Notes: a model not told the origin generated them from the sequence alone. Counted from the first letter of the stretch, positions 17,071 through 27,723 are shown. The stretch is DNA of 64,000 nucleotides from Candidatus Schneideria nysicola (GCF_019923565.1 NZ_CP074435.1:33089-97088), one strand, 5' to 3'. A program made the numbers and translations.

Positions 17071-17640
17071 ATGAAACAAACTACCTCAGCTATTTTTTTT
17101 GATCGTGATGGAACTATTAATATAGATAAAGGTTATATATATAAAGTAAAAGATTTTCATTTTTTTAATGGTGTCATTGAAGCTATGCAAATTTTAAATA
17201 AAATGGATTTCCTTCTTATTATGATAACTAATCAATCAGGTATTGCACGCGGTATTTTTAATGAAATACAATTTATAAAATTAACCAAATGGATTATTAA
17301 TTTTTTATCGAAATTTAAGATTAATATAGATGCTTTTTTTTATTGTCCACATCATCCTAATGCAATCATTCCCTCTTTTAGAAAAGATTGTATATGTAGA
17401 AAACCTAATCCAGGAATGTTACTTAATGCAAAAAAATATTTCAATATTAATATGTCTTCTTCCTATATGATAGGTGATAAAAAAGAAGATATGTTAGCAG
17501 CTAAATTAGCTGGAATTGGTCATCCAATATTTTTATCTAATGAAAAAAAACAAGGAGAGATGATACATCAATATAGAATAATTAATAGTTTTTCCAAACT
17601 ACCAAAATTAATTAAAAATATTCAAAATAACAATATTTAA
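17071..17640 (+). CDS. gmhB: D-glycero-beta-D-manno-heptose-1,7-bisphosphate 7-phosphatase GmhB
   Basis: HAD-superfamily phosphatase in ADP-heptose synthesis for the LPS inner core. HAD motif I is FFDRDGTIN (residues 9-17), motif II ITNQSGIARG near residue 53 and motif IV GDKKEDMLAAKLAG near residue 131. The zinc-binding cysteine/histidine cluster CPHHPNA...CICRKPNPGM (about residues 92-118) is characteristic of GmhB and the HisB N-domain. 189 aa, the expected size. AAGGAG lies 15 nt before the ATG, a rather long spacing. It implies that the symbiont still builds a heptose-containing LPS core. A stand-alone HisB-N phosphatase is the main alternative. Confidence 0.9.
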   Translation: MKQTTSAIFFDRDGTINIDKGYIYKVKDFHFFNGVIEAMQILNKMDFLLIMITNQSGIARGIFNEIQFIKLTKWIINFLSKFKINIDAFFYCPHHPNAIIPSFRKDCICRKPNPGMLLNAKKYFNINMSSSYMIGDKKEDMLAAKLAGIGHPIFLSNEKKQGEMIHQYRIINSFSKLPKLIKNIQNNNI

Positions 17641-17707
17641 GTAAAATATTTTATATATAAAGAAATTTAAAAAATAATCTTATTTCCTTATTATTAAAAA
17701 AAAAGAA

Positions 17708-17736
17708 TTAATATATTATACTTGACGTTATATACT
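17708..17736 (+). promoter_or_regulatory. Possible sigma-70 promoter of gapA
   Basis: TTAATA (17708-17713), a 17-nt spacer and TATACT (17731-17736) resemble -35/-10 boxes, placing a start about 40 nt before the gapA ATG. A better -35-like TTGACG (17722-17727) lies inside this spacer but has no good -10 at the right distance. Confidence 0.35.
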
Positions 17737-17744
17737 TTTTTTGA

Positions 17745-18776
<1,032 letters not shown>

Positions 18777-18799
18777 TAAATAATCAATTAATTGTAGCA

Positions 18800-18819
18800 T
18801 TCCCCCTTTATAGGGGGAA
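18800..18819. terminator. Bidirectional terminator between gapA and pitA
   Basis: TTCCCCCT (18800-18807) pairs with AGGGGGAA (18812-18819) around TTAT. The pitA stop codon (18808-18810) lies in the loop. The sequence AATTTT follows on the plus strand. It is the strongest G+C hairpin in the region and serves both convergent genes. Confidence 0.75.
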
Positions 18820-20313
18820 AATTTTACTAATATTTAATATTAAAAAATATATTAAGCTTGCTAAAATGATTGCAACCGGTAAAGTTAATAACCATGCCAT
18901 AATAATATTTTTTATAACTTTTTGTCCTACACTTCTCTTTTCTGCTAACATCGCTCCTAATACTGCAGAAGATACTACATGCGTTGTTGAAACAGGCATC
19001 CCAGTATAACTAGCAGCACCTATAGAGAGAGTAGCGGTAATTTGTACTGATAAACCCTGTATATATGTGATTCCTCCTGAACCAATCTTCTCTCCAAGAG
19101 TAATAGCAATTCTTTTCCAACCGACTATAGTCCCTAGAGAAAGCGCAATAGCCACAATTATAATAATCCAAAGAGGCGCATATTCTATTGTTTCTACGAG
19201 ATCAATATATAAATTTCTTAAAAACTGTTTCTCTTGAGAAGAAATTTCCTGTAATTTTGCTACTTGATCGGTTATATCTGATATATATATTAATAATTTT
19301 CTAAGATGTAATCTTTTTTCTATATTTAATTGATCGTAACTTTGAATATTATCAATCATTAATAGAGCTACATTAATAGCTTTTAGAAAAGGGGCAATAT
19401 TATTATTCCTATCTTCTAATGAAGAAGATAGAGGTGGATTCTTTTCTTCTATTCCCCTTAGAAATAAGGAGTGCGTATCGATTGCAATTTTATTAAATAC
19501 TTGATTATTATGAGAATAATACTTTTGAAGCGAATCAATAGCATCCCTTGTACGTCTAATTTCACAACTATTGGCGTTGATATTGATTAAAAAACTAGAT
19601 GGAGCAATACTTATTAAGGCTAACATAATTAAACCAATACCTTTTTGTCCATCATTAGCTCCATGGGAAAAACTTACTCCTGCTGAAGATAAAATTAAAG
19701 CACAACGTGTCCAAAATGGAGGAGGACATTTATTATTAGAAATAGATAATCTATCATTAGTATTTTTTTTCATTTTTTTATAAAAAAAATGATAGCAAAT
19801 GATAATTATACTAGATAAACATAACCCTATTATTGGAGAAATAGTTAAAGATAATAATATATCCATCAAATTCGGAATATTTAATGCTTTGAGTAAAGAA
19901 GTATGTGCAATCATTGCATGCATTAATCCAACTCCAACTATTGCACCAATTAAAGTATGAGAACTGGATATTGGTAATCCAAAATACCATGTGAGAATAT
20001 TCCATAAAATTGCAGCCGACAATATCGAGAAAATAATAGCTAGTCCATGAATGGAATCAACATTTAATAATAACTCAATATTGATTAGATGAACTATAGC
20101 ATAGGCTACACTTAATCCTCCCATTAATACACCAAGAAAATTAAATATACCTGACATAATTACTGCTAATCTAGCATGCATAGCTTGAGTATAGATAACA
20201 ATTGCTACTGCATTTGCAGTATCATGAAATCCATTTATAGTTTCATATACTAGTATAAAAACTAATGCAGATACCAACATCATATTGGTATGATCTGTAA
20301 AAAAATATAACAT
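18808..20313 (-). CDS. pitA: Low-affinity inorganic phosphate transporter PitA
   Basis: Proton-metal-phosphate symporter of the inner membrane. Two inverted PiT signatures are present: YETINGFHDTANAVAIVIYT (near residue 25) and VSFSHGANDGQKGIGLIML (near residue 222). A hydrophilic middle loop separates them, and the SYTGMPVSTTHV repeat is near the C-terminus. I start at the ATG at 20313 (501 aa versus 499 in E. coli). The frame could also start at a TTG at 20361, adding 16 residues. A 20-bp palindrome (20321-20340) sits just upstream of the chosen ATG, where the ribosome would bind. Confidence 0.93.
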   Translation of the reverse strand: MLYFFTDHTNMMLVSALVFILVYETINGFHDTANAVAIVIYTQAMHARLAVIMSGIFNFLGVLMGGLSVAYAIVHLINIELLLNVDSIHGLAIIFSILSAAILWNILTWYFGLPISSSHTLIGAIVGVGLMHAMIAHTSLLKALNIPNLMDILLSLTISPIIGLCLSSIIIICYHFFYKKMKKNTNDRLSISNNKCPPPFWTRCALILSSAGVSFSHGANDGQKGIGLIMLALISIAPSSFLININANSCEIRRTRDAIDSLQKYYSHNNQVFNKIAIDTHSLFLRGIEEKNPPLSSSLEDRNNNIAPFLKAINVALLMIDNIQSYDQLNIEKRLHLRKLLIYISDITDQVAKLQEISSQEKQFLRNLYIDLVETIEYAPLWIIIIVAIALSLGTIVGWKRIAITLGEKIGSGGITYIQGLSVQITATLSIGAASYTGMPVSTTHVVSSAVLGAMLAEKRSVGQKVIKNIIMAWLLTLPVAIILASLIYFLILNISKIFPL

Positions 20314-20320
20314 ATATTTT

Positions 20321-20340
20321 TCGCTATTTAAAAATAGCGA
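20321..20340 (-). repeat. 20-bp palindrome at the pitA translation start
   Basis: TCGCTATTT (20321-20329) and AAATAGCGA (20332-20340) are exact complements with a 2-nt centre. A realistic RNA hairpin has 7 bp and a 6-nt loop. It lies 8-27 nt before the chosen pitA ATG and includes the only weak ribosome-binding site (AGCGA), so it could mask initiation. Confidence 0.5.
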
Positions 20341-20437
20341 TCTTATGGTTAGAAGAAACAAATTCTATCATTTTTTATCATTAATGAATATTAATCTTAT
20401 TAATTATTCTATAGATTTCAATAAAAGTGTTATTAGC

Positions 20438-21553
20438 TTATTTATTGTTATATGGAAATGAGAAAGGAAGAGAAAAATTTTGCCAAATCTGGTAATTTTT
20501 TTTCAGTACATTTACTTTATGTAAATAACGACGTGATTCTTCGGAAGGATGTTTTGTACATAGTATTTTATAAACTTCTTCCGGTTGCATTTGATTAATA
20601 ATTTTAATGGCTTTACTCTGATTACTTGAAAAAACTTTTAGTACACTCCCTACTCCACTATGATAAGCAGTAATTACTGCATAAGAACGAGAAATCGGAT
20701 TGCTAATTCCATTTAAATAATGATTTTGTAAAATAGATAAATAAGCTGTGCCTATATCAATATTATTCGCTGGATTAAATAAATACTTTCGACTTGGTTG
20801 CCCCCACTTTCCTTTCATTTTAAATACATCACGACCAGCACTATGTTGTACAATTTGCATCAAACCTAAAGCATCCGCATGACTTACTGCATGTGGATTA
20901 AAACTAGATTCAATTTGAATTATTGCTAATATCAAAGATTGATCAACTCCATATCTTTTAGAAGCTTGTTTTACTATTCCTAAATATTTATTTGCTCTTT
21001 TATCAACGTGATTTGAGACTACATGAATAATAATAGATTGGATAATTTTTTGTCCAGAAAGTCTAGTTTGTAAATGATTTTTTAATAAATAATCCGTGAA
21101 GCAAACTACTCTTTTTTTCCATCTATTTATTTTTCCATCTTCTAAAAGTTCTCTATAAAGAATCGGTTCACCTTTTAAATATTGTTGATCAATTTTAGAA
21201 CAAAAAAATTTAAAATTTATATTTTTGTGTAAAATTAATAATGTACTAATTATTAATTTTCTCAATTGTGTAATTGAACCTTCATCGACAATACGTTCAA
21301 AAGTAATAATACCAAAATCAAAACTGATATGGCTACGTATTTTACAACTCTGAGTATAGTTAATATAATCTTTTGATCTAGGTATTAAAATTTCATTAAT
21401 TCCCCAAATATTTTCAATATTATTAGAAAATTGATTTAATAAAATATTAAAACTATTAATATCCTTAGAATAAGATTCATCTATAGTAAATGTATTAGAG
21501 GAACAGGAAATACAAAAAGAAACAATAATTAATAACATAAAAAACTTTTTCAT
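20438..21553 (-). CDS. mltC: Membrane-bound lytic murein transglycosylase C
   Basis: Outer-membrane lipoprotein that cleaves peptidoglycan glycan strands with 1,6-anhydro ring formation. The signal peptide ends in a lipobox with Cys near residue 17 (SFCISC). The SLT domain shows the catalytic Glu in LAIIQIESSFNPHA (near residue 215), then ALGLMQI and AYHSGVGSV near residue 300. 371 aa versus about 359. The E. coli order mutY-yggX-mltC is kept on the same strand, so it is likely the last gene of that transcript. Confidence 0.93.
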   Translation of the reverse strand: MKKFFMLLIIVSFCISCSSNTFTIDESYSKDINSFNILLNQFSNNIENIWGINEILIPRSKDYINYTQSCKIRSHISFDFGIITFERIVDEGSITQLRKLIISTLLILHKNINFKFFCSKIDQQYLKGEPILYRELLEDGKINRWKKRVVCFTDYLLKNHLQTRLSGQKIIQSIIIHVVSNHVDKRANKYLGIVKQASKRYGVDQSLILAIIQIESSFNPHAVSHADALGLMQIVQHSAGRDVFKMKGKWGQPSRKYLFNPANNIDIGTAYLSILQNHYLNGISNPISRSYAVITAYHSGVGSVLKVFSSNQSKAIKIINQMQPEEVYKILCTKHPSEESRRYLHKVNVLKKNYQIWQNFSLPFSFPYNNK

Positions 21554-21595
21554 ACTATAAATGAGAATTTATTCATTTTTTTATAAAAAATTTTT

Positions 21596-21850
21596 TTAAT
21601 CATCTCTCTTTTTCAAGAGAAATCTTTTCATCTCTTCTTCTAATAAATTACGATCTGTTATATTTAGCATATTTAATTTTTTTTCATTAATTATTATTGT
21701 TTGTCTAATAGTCCACTTTTTCCAAGCTTCCTTAGAAATATTTTCATAAATATATTTACCTAACTTTCCTGGATAGACTTGAAAATCTTGTTTTTCAGAT
21801 TGGCATTGCATGAAAAGACAATAAATTTTTTCTTTCTTTTTATTAATCAT
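21596..21850 (-). CDS. yggX: Fe(2+)-trafficking protein YggX
   Basis: Small protein that protects iron-sulfur clusters and traffics iron, possibly to MutY and other Fe-S enzymes. [19 protein letters not shown] (residues 10-28), ISKEAWKKW near residue 38 and INEKKLNM near residue 50 match E. coli YggX. 84 aa versus 91; the C-terminus is shortened. The usual N-terminal Cys (Cys7 in E. coli) corresponds to the Cys at residue 11. It lies between mutY and mltC as in E. coli. Confidence 0.93.
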   Translation of the reverse strand: MINKKKEKIYCLFMQCQSEKQDFQVYPGKLGKYIYENISKEAWKKWTIRQTIIINEKKLNMLNITDRNLLEEEMKRFLLKKRDD

Positions 21851-21878
21851 AATTAAAAAAATAATATATTCTTGATAA

Positions 21879-22928
21879 TTAATTTATTTGTTCTACTTTT
21901 TTTAATAAATATCTTACTGGAGTAGAAAGACCTATAAATGGCTTTACTTTCCAATGAAACCAAAAACCTATTCTTTCATTTAGATTTAATCTAATATTAC
22001 TAATATTTAAAAAAATAGGATGTATATCAATATGAAAATGGCTAAAAGAATGATTTATAGTAGATAATTTTCTATATTGTGATATTTGTACTCCTTTATT
22101 TAAAATAAATATTTCTAATTTTTCCAAATCTGGAAATTGTGGAAAACAAAAAAGACCACCCCAAATTCCTTTTAATGATCTTTTTTCAAGCCAAACAGTA
22201 TTTTTAGATTGTAAAATTAAGAACCAAGTACTTTTTCTTGGTAATTTTTCTTTAATTTTTTTAATAGGATATTTCATCCAACATTTTTTAAGATAGCTTT
22301 GACATTTAATATGTAATGGACATATTATACATTTAGGATTAGAATGAGTACAAATTTGAGCACCGATATCCATCATTGCTTGATTAAATTGTGTAGAATG
22401 TTCTACAGGCATTAATTCATCAAGTAATTTCCATAAATAATTTTCTACTATTTTATTATTTGGATAACCTTCTATCATATAATATCGTATTAATACTCTT
22501 TTTACATTAGTATCGAGAATAGAATATCTTTTATTAAATGCAAAAGAGAGTATCGCTCCAGCAGTAGATCTACCAATCCCTGGCAAAGATAGAAGAGAAT
22601 ATAAATCGGATGGTAGTTCTCCATTATATTTTTCATGAACAATTTTTGCAGTTTTATGCAAATTATATGCTCTATTATAATATCCTAATCCAGTCCATTC
22701 ATACATTACTAAATCTAAAGAAGATAAAGCTAATTCTTTAAAATTTGGAAATATAATAATAAAACGTTGAAAATATGGAATAACTGTTTTTACTTGTGTT
22801 TGTTGTAACATTATTTCTGATAACCAGACTTTATAAGGAGTTTTATCTCTTTGCCAAGGTAAAGAATGTCTTCCATATTTACTATACCAATTAAGTAATT
22901 GAGATACAAAAAAATATTGATCCTTCAT
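21879..22928 (-). CDS. mutY: Adenine DNA glycosylase MutY
   Basis: Removes adenine mispaired with 8-oxoguanine. [20 protein letters not shown] near residue 23 carries the catalytic Glu, [12 protein letters not shown] near residue 116 is the helix-hairpin-helix, and [10 protein letters not shown] carries the catalytic Asp. The 4Fe-4S ligands are kept as C-x6-C-x2-C-x5-C (near residues 190-206). A Nudix-like C-terminal domain remains ([12 protein letters not shown] near 265). The ATG at 22928 gives 349 aa and aligns exactly with E. coli; another ATG at 22979 would add 17 residues. No clear ribosome-binding site separates the two. MutL and MutY together show that repair has been partly kept. Confidence 0.93.
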   Translation of the reverse strand: MKDQYFFVSQLLNWYSKYGRHSLPWQRDKTPYKVWLSEIMLQQTQVKTVIPYFQRFIIIFPNFKELALSSLDLVMYEWTGLGYYNRAYNLHKTAKIVHEKYNGELPSDLYSLLSLPGIGRSTAGAILSFAFNKRYSILDTNVKRVLIRYYMIEGYPNNKIVENYLWKLLDELMPVEHSTQFNQAMMDIGAQICTHSNPKCIICPLHIKCQSYLKKCWMKYPIKKIKEKLPRKSTWFLILQSKNTVWLEKRSLKGIWGGLFCFPQFPDLEKLEIFILNKGVQISQYRKLSTINHSFSHFHIDIHPIFLNISNIRLNLNERIGFWFHWKVKPFIGLSTPVRYLLKKVEQIN

Positions 22929-23062
22929 AGATATATTAAGAAATCCTTTTTTTTTAAAGTTGGTATATGAGAAAATCATATGTAAAAAATTATTGTAAAT
23001 TTTTACATAAATTATTATAATATTTTTTTATTAATCTCAATACAATAGATTAATTATAATCT

Positions 23063-23323
23063 ATGAATACAAGAAATATTCATAATAAAATATTAGATCT
23101 TAGAGGATTACGTTGTCCTGAACCAATAATGATAATACGTCAATCTATAGAATATATGCAATTAGGACAGATATTACATATTATTTCAGATGATATATCT
23201 ACTATTAAAGATATACCTTTTTTTTGTCATTTTATGAATCATACCTTATTAAAGAGAACAAAGGTATCTCCTTATCATTTTTTCTTACGTAAAGGAATAA
23301 AAGAATTTAACACTCAAAAATAA
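23063..23323 (+). CDS. tusA: Sulfur carrier protein TusA
   Basis: Accepts persulfide sulfur from IscS and passes it towards TusBCD/MnmA for 2-thiouridine in tRNA. The active Cys is in LDLRGLRCPEPIMIIRQ (near residue 19). The remaining fold, with ILHIISDD and HFFLRKG near the end, matches the family. 86 aa versus 81. The last 17 bp overlap the convergent acpS gene. No ribosome-binding site is obvious upstream. Confidence 0.93.
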   Translation: MNTRNIHNKILDLRGLRCPEPIMIIRQSIEYMQLGQILHIISDDISTIKDIPFFCHFMNHTLLKRTKVSPYHFFLRKGIKEFNTQK

Positions 23324-23687
23324 CCATTGCATAGGTATAATGTCGTTCATTAGTTAATGTAACATGAATATTTTTTATACCTAATTGTATAGAAAGTTCA
23401 GCAGCACGTTCATGTAATTTCATAATAGGTTTTCCAAAAGAATCCTTCAATAATTCAAATTGTAAAAAAGCTAAACCATTACGAATTCCAGTACCAAATG
23501 CTTTCGAAGCAGCTTCTTTCACTGAAAAATGAGTAGCTAAAAAACGAACTGGGTTTTTACTTTTTTTATAGTGATCCCATTCACCGTTAATTAATATTCG
23601 ACGTGCAAATTTCTCTCCTTTTTTGGAATAAAGAACGTCAATACGACTTATTTCAACTATATCTGATCCTACTCCAAAAATTGCCAC
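23307..23687 (-). CDS. acpS: Holo-[acyl-carrier-protein] synthase AcpS
   Basis: Transfers 4'-phosphopantetheine from CoA to apo-ACP and so activates fatty-acid synthesis. The magnesium-binding start GVGSDIVEISRI (residues 5-16) and the FSVKEAASKAFGTG motif (near residue 53) are intact. 126 aa, the normal size. It follows pdxJ by one base, the E. coli order, and its 3' end overlaps convergent tusA by 17 bp. Confidence 0.96.
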   Translation of the reverse strand: MAIFGVGSDIVEISRIDVLYSKKGEKFARRILINGEWDHYKKSKNPVRFLATHFSVKEAASKAFGTGIRNGLAFLQFELLKDSFGKPIMKLHERAAELSIQLGIKNIHVTLTNERHYTYAMVIFEC

Positions 23688-23688
23688 T

Positions 23689-24423
23689 TTATAATATTCT
23701 ACTCCGTTGTATTAAAGATTTCATATCTCTTACTGCTTTATCTAGACCTACAATCACTGCACGACTAATAATAGCATGCCCAATATTTATTTCTCTAATT
23801 AAATCTATTGCGGCAATAGGTTGAATATTATGATAATCTAAACCATGTCCAACATTTATTTGTAATCCTAGTATAGAACCATACTCTGCACATACTTTTA
23901 TCCTATTAAGAAATTTTTCTCTCTCATTTTTATTATAAAAATTATTAGCATAGAGACCAGTATGAATTTCAATCATATTTACACCAAGATCTGCGGCAAC
24001 AGCAATTTGTTTTTCTTCAGCATCAATAAAAATAGAAACTTCAATATTAGATTGAATAAGTTTATTAATCATTGAACGTATTTTTGTATGACAATTTAAT
24101 ATATCTAATCCACCTTCCGTTGTAAGCTCTTCTCGTGCTTCTGGAACTAAACAACAATAATTAGGACTTAAACGACAAGCAATATTAATCATATCCTCCG
24201 TAGCTGCCATTTCCAATGTCATAGAAGTATTAATAGTTTGACGCAATATTTGTACATCTCTTTCCGTAATATGCCGTCGATCTTCTCTTAGATGAACAAT
24301 AATACTATCTGCACCTGCTTGTTCAGCAATATATGCTGCTTGTACTGGATCAGGCCAATTTATACCACGAGCATTACGTATAGTAGCAATATGATCAATA
24401 TTAACACCTAGTAATGGAAACAT
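23689..24423 (-). CDS. pdxJ: Pyridoxine 5'-phosphate synthase PdxJ
   Basis: Final ring-closing step of DXP-dependent vitamin B6 synthesis: 3-amino-2-oxopropyl phosphate plus DXP gives pyridoxine 5'-phosphate. Active-site segments GVNIDHIATIRNARG (residues 6-20), VHLREDRRHI (near residue 44), LEMAATEDM (near 70) and VGHGLDYHN (near 190) are all present. 244 aa (E. coli 243). It lies between recO and acpS as in E. coli. With pdxB (42135) it supports de novo B6 synthesis; pdxA, serC and dxs would need to be encoded elsewhere. Confidence 0.96.
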   Translation of the reverse strand: MFPLLGVNIDHIATIRNARGINWPDPVQAAYIAEQAGADSIIVHLREDRRHITERDVQILRQTINTSMTLEMAATEDMINIACRLSPNYCCLVPEAREELTTEGGLDILNCHTKIRSMINKLIQSNIEVSIFIDAEEKQIAVAADLGVNMIEIHTGLYANNFYNKNEREKFLNRIKVCAEYGSILGLQINVGHGLDYHNIQPIAAIDLIREINIGHAIISRAVIVGLDKAVRDMKSLIQRSRIL

Positions 24424-24439
24424 AATATATTTTACCTTC

Positions 24440-25159
24440 TTACTTAAAAAAATAAGAGAATAATTCTTTACTCTTTATAGGATTTTTACCAATATAAGGC
24501 TTAAGAGCAATTCTTGTAAAACGTTTAGCTGCACGTAAAATATCTGGTTTATTAAATTCTCTTAAAGCCATTGATTGAATTTCAGAACCAGTAAAACTAT
24601 ATTTATCGTATACTAAACTAGTAACAAAACCTTTTTCATTACAATATCGATATATCATAGTTTTCTTTATTCGTTCTCCACTATTAGCGCAATGTAAAAA
24701 ATCTATCCCATATCCTATTTCTTTTAATAAAATAAATTCAAAATGACGTAATATTGGTTCAGGGGAATCCATAGAACTTGCAAGTAAACTTAAACATTGT
24801 GTATATTTATTAAATAAATTTACATAAGGAATATCATAAAATAATACTCTATTTAATAGTTCATTAATATATAAACCACTATATAACATTACTCCATTTA
24901 AAGGAAGCCTAATCGACACAGATTCAGCTTGAGATAATATTTTAATATTATTATATCTATTGCTACTATCTTTCCAATAAATGATTAATGGAGTAAAAGG
25001 TTGTAATATTCCTCTTAATATTGAACATTTATTGGTACGTACTCCTTTAGCAAGAAGACGTACTCGTCCTTTTAAATTTGTAAAACAATCTAAAAAAATA
25101 CTACTTTCTCTATAAGGAAAAGTATGTAATAAAAAAGAATGCTGAAAAATCTCTTTCAT
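24440..25159 (-). CDS. recO: DNA repair protein RecO
   Basis: Mediator that helps load RecA on single-stranded DNA with RecR. The N-terminal OB fold starts SFLLHTFPYRESSIFLDCF and has the RLLAKGVR motif near residue 34. The helical C-terminal domain has RHFEFILLKEIGYG near residue 138, and the end keeps ALKPYIGKNPIKSKELF. 239 aa versus 242. It lies between era and pdxJ in ancestral order. Recombination genes are often lost in such genomes; recR and recA are outside the window. Confidence 0.92.
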   Translation of the reverse strand: MKEIFQHSFLLHTFPYRESSIFLDCFTNLKGRVRLLAKGVRTNKCSILRGILQPFTPLIIYWKDSSNRYNNIKILSQAESVSIRLPLNGVMLYSGLYINELLNRVLFYDIPYVNLFNKYTQCLSLLASSMDSPEPILRHFEFILLKEIGYGIDFLHCANSGERIKKTMIYRYCNEKGFVTSLVYDKYSFTGSEIQSMALREFNKPDILRAAKRFTRIALKPYIGKNPIKSKELFSYFFK

Positions 25160-25206
25160 TAATTAAAATATCTTATTTAGTAGATAAAGTTATATTTATA
25201 TATAAT

Positions 25207-26058
25207 TTACTTTATATTAATCCATAATTTCAAACATACCGATTGACCCAAAAAATTTTTTATTTCCTCTTCTGCTTTTTTTCTAATTATATGAATTTTA
25301 CTCCCATTTTCACCAATAATAATTTTCTTTTGACTAATACGTTCTACTGAAATTAACCCTCGAATATGATACCTTCCAAAGGAATCTATATAAAATTCTT
25401 CAATCTTAGTATCTATTGAATAAGGTAATTCTTTTCCCAAATAACGTATAAGTTTTTCTCGAATAATCTCAGAAACTATAAATTGATTAGAATGTGTAGT
25501 TAAAAAATGTTGAGGAAAAATATGGACTCCTTTTGGTAATTTTTTTTTCACTATATTTAAAAGTGTATCAATATACTTCCCACTTTTAGCACAAATTGGT
25601 AAAATTTCATCAAAATGTATTTGATCTTTAATAAATTTTATATGAGGAAGTAAGTTAGATTTATTTCTAATTTTATCTATTTTATTAATAACAACTATAA
25701 TAGGACAATCAATACTAGACAATTTTTTAATAATCATAGTATCCTCATAATACAAATAGGTTCCTTCTATCATAAATATTATAAGACTCAATTTTTTTAA
25801 AGAGGGTATAAAAGGATAATTAATTAAATTATCTATGATTTTTTTATCTTTTTTATATATTCCTGGAGTATCTATATAAATAGATTGATAGGCCCCTTCC
25901 GTATGAATTCCAACAGTACATTGAAGTGTAGTATTAGCTTTACTAGATGTTATAGATATTTTTCTTTTGATTAAATGATTTATTAAGGTAGATTTGCCTA
26001 CATTAGGTCTTGCTATAATTGGTATTATACCACAATATGTAGAAATCATTTGATTCAT
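25207..26058 (-). CDS. era: GTPase Era, ribosome assembly
   Basis: Essential GTPase that binds 16S rRNA near its 3' end through a KH domain. G1 reads ARPNVGKST near residue 17, where the first P-loop Gly is replaced by Ala (codon 26011-26013). G3 is DTPG near residue 63 and G4 is NKID near residue 122. The KH domain has [15 protein letters not shown] near residue 205 and IIGENGSKI near residue 250. 283 aa versus 301; the shortening is at the C-terminal tail. The start overlaps the rnc stop (ATGA), so they are translationally coupled as in E. coli. Confidence 0.95.
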   Translation of the reverse strand: MNQMISTYCGIIPIIARPNVGKSTLINHLIKRKISITSSKANTTLQCTVGIHTEGAYQSIYIDTPGIYKKDKKIIDNLINYPFIPSLKKLSLIIFMIEGTYLYYEDTMIIKKLSSIDCPIIVVINKIDKIRNKSNLLPHIKFIKDQIHFDEILPICAKSGKYIDTLLNIVKKKLPKGVHIFPQHFLTTHSNQFIVSEIIREKLIRYLGKELPYSIDTKIEEFYIDSFGRYHIRGLISVERISQKKIIIGENGSKIHIIRKKAEEEIKNFLGQSVCLKLWINIK

Positions 26059-26732
26059 TTTATTTCCAATATCTTCAGTACCGATTCGGCAGCAGCTTGT
26101 TCTGCTTTTCTTTTACTAGTTCCATATCCAACTACAGGTTTTAAATTCTCTACTTGACAATGAATAACAAATTCTAGAGAAGGAGAATCACCTTTTATTT
26201 GAGCAATACAATAAGTTGGTAATGGTAAATGATTTTTTTGTAGAAGTTCTTGAAGACGTGTTTTAGCATCTTTTTGTTTCTCTCCAGGTTCAATATGATC
26301 TAAATGATTAGAGTACCAACAAGTAATTAATTTTTCTATATTTTTTATATTACTATCTAAAAATATTCCTCCAATTAAAGCTTCCATAGCATTAGCTAAA
26401 ATAGAATCACGATAAAATCCGCCATTTTTTTCTTCACCTGGTCCAAGAAACAAACATTGACCTAAATCAAACTTCTTAGCTATTTCTGACAAAGTATTGC
26501 TTCGTACTAATGAAGCACGCATTCTACTCATATTTCCTTCATTGACAGAAGGAAAACGTTTATATAATATATTAGTAATAACATAATTTAGGATGGAATC
26601 ACCTAAAAATTCTAAACGCTCATTATGATTTCTACCAAAACTACGATGTGTTAAAGCTTGTAATAAAATTTTAAAATTTTTAAATTTATAACCTAAATTT
26701 TTTTGAAGATTATTTATTAAGAAATATTTCAT
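26055..26732 (-). CDS. rnc: Ribonuclease III, with Asn at catalytic position 114
   Basis: Double-strand-specific endoribonuclease for rRNA processing and mRNA decay. The catalytic domain keeps [10 protein letters not shown] with Glu38, Glu41 and Asp45, numbered as in E. coli. The next cluster reads [12 protein letters not shown]: Glu117 is kept, but residue 114, Asp in E. coli, is Asn (codon 26391-26393). A C-terminal double-stranded-RNA-binding domain follows (KTRLQELLQ near residue 158, [10 protein letters not shown] near residue 205). 225 aa versus 226. It lies between lepB and era as usual. Confidence 0.95.
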   Translation of the reverse strand: MKYFLINNLQKNLGYKFKNFKILLQALTHRSFGRNHNERLEFLGDSILNYVITNILYKRFPSVNEGNMSRMRASLVRSNTLSEIAKKFDLGQCLFLGPGEEKNGGFYRDSILANAMEALIGGIFLDSNIKNIEKLITCWYSNHLDHIEPGEKQKDAKTRLQELLQKNHLPLPTYCIAQIKGDSPSLEFVIHCQVENLKPVVGYGTSKRKAEQAAAESVLKILEIK

Positions 26733-26793
26733 TATATTAAGTAGTAATATCTATAATATTCATATAAATAGATAAAAATTTTTAACATTATTA

Positions 26794-27708
26794 CTAATAT
26801 ATGATATTTATTCTATTTAAACGTAATCCTGTTGGCCATTTTCCTTCTTTTTTTTCCAAACTCATCCAAATTAAAAATGCCTTACCTACTAAATTTTTTT
26901 CTGGGACAAAACCCCAATGTCTACTATCAGCACTATTATTAAAATTATCACCTATCATAAAATATTTTCCTTTGGGAACGATCCATTCTATTAAATAGGG
27001 TTCGTTATAATATTTATAACAAGCAAAATTACTAAAACTGTTTCTATTATAGAATGTTCTATCAATAAATAAAAGAGAGAGGATATTTTTATTAGAGTCT
27101 GAAGAAAATTCTCTTTTATAAAGAGAATAATCAGAATTAGATTCTTGTAATCTATTTTTCATTGTTTGATGATAGTAAGAAGAGGGAATAATCATCTTAT
27201 CAGAAGCATTCCTTGGTTGTACTGTAATATTATTCGTTATATAATTATAAAAAATATGATCTCCAGGTAATCCAATTACTCTTTTAATATAGTCAATATG
27301 TGGTTCTAAAGGATATTTAAATACTACTACATCACCACGTTTAGGAAGACCAGTTTTAATCAATGTTGTATGAGTAATAGGATCTTTAATTCCATAAGCA
27401 AATTTATTGACAAGAATAAAATCTCCTACTAAAAGAGTAGGCATCATTGATGCAGAAGGAATCTGAAATGGTTCAAATATAAATGATCTTAAGATAAAAA
27501 CAGATAATAATACTGGAAAGATTGATGATGTAGTAATGATTTTCTGAACAATTTTTTTAATTAGTATTTTTTTCCAACTATCTGTTTGATAAACAGTATA
27601 TTTAATATGATTTTTTGAAAAAGGTAAATAATCTAATATCCAAATAAATCCAGTAAAAACCGTTAAAATTGTTAAATATAATGTGAATGTATTGGCCATA
27701 CAAACCAT
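26794..27708 (-). CDS. lepB: Signal peptidase I LepB
   Basis: Removes signal peptides from exported proteins at the periplasmic face. The first membrane segment is near residues 8-25 and the second near 58-75. The catalytic Ser is in QIPSASMMPTLLVGDFILV (near residue 86), the Lys in YIKRVIGLPGD (near 140), and the C-terminal box GDNFNNSADSRHWGFVP is near residue 250. 304 aa versus 324. The ATG at 27708 has AGGAG 9 nt upstream; E. coli-like MANTF begins three codons later. It follows lepA by 15 nt. Confidence 0.95.
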   Translation of the reverse strand: MVCMANTFTLYLTILTVFTGFIWILDYLPFSKNHIKYTVYQTDSWKKILIKKIVQKIITTSSIFPVLLSVFILRSFIFEPFQIPSASMMPTLLVGDFILVNKFAYGIKDPITHTTLIKTGLPKRGDVVVFKYPLEPHIDYIKRVIGLPGDHIFYNYITNNITVQPRNASDKMIIPSSYYHQTMKNRLQESNSDYSLYKREFSSDSNKNILSLLFIDRTFYNRNSFSNFACYKYYNEPYLIEWIVPKGKYFMIGDNFNNSADSRHWGFVPEKNLVGKAFLIWMSLEKKEGKWPTGLRLNRINIIY

Positions 27709-27723
27709 ATTATTTCTTCTCCT

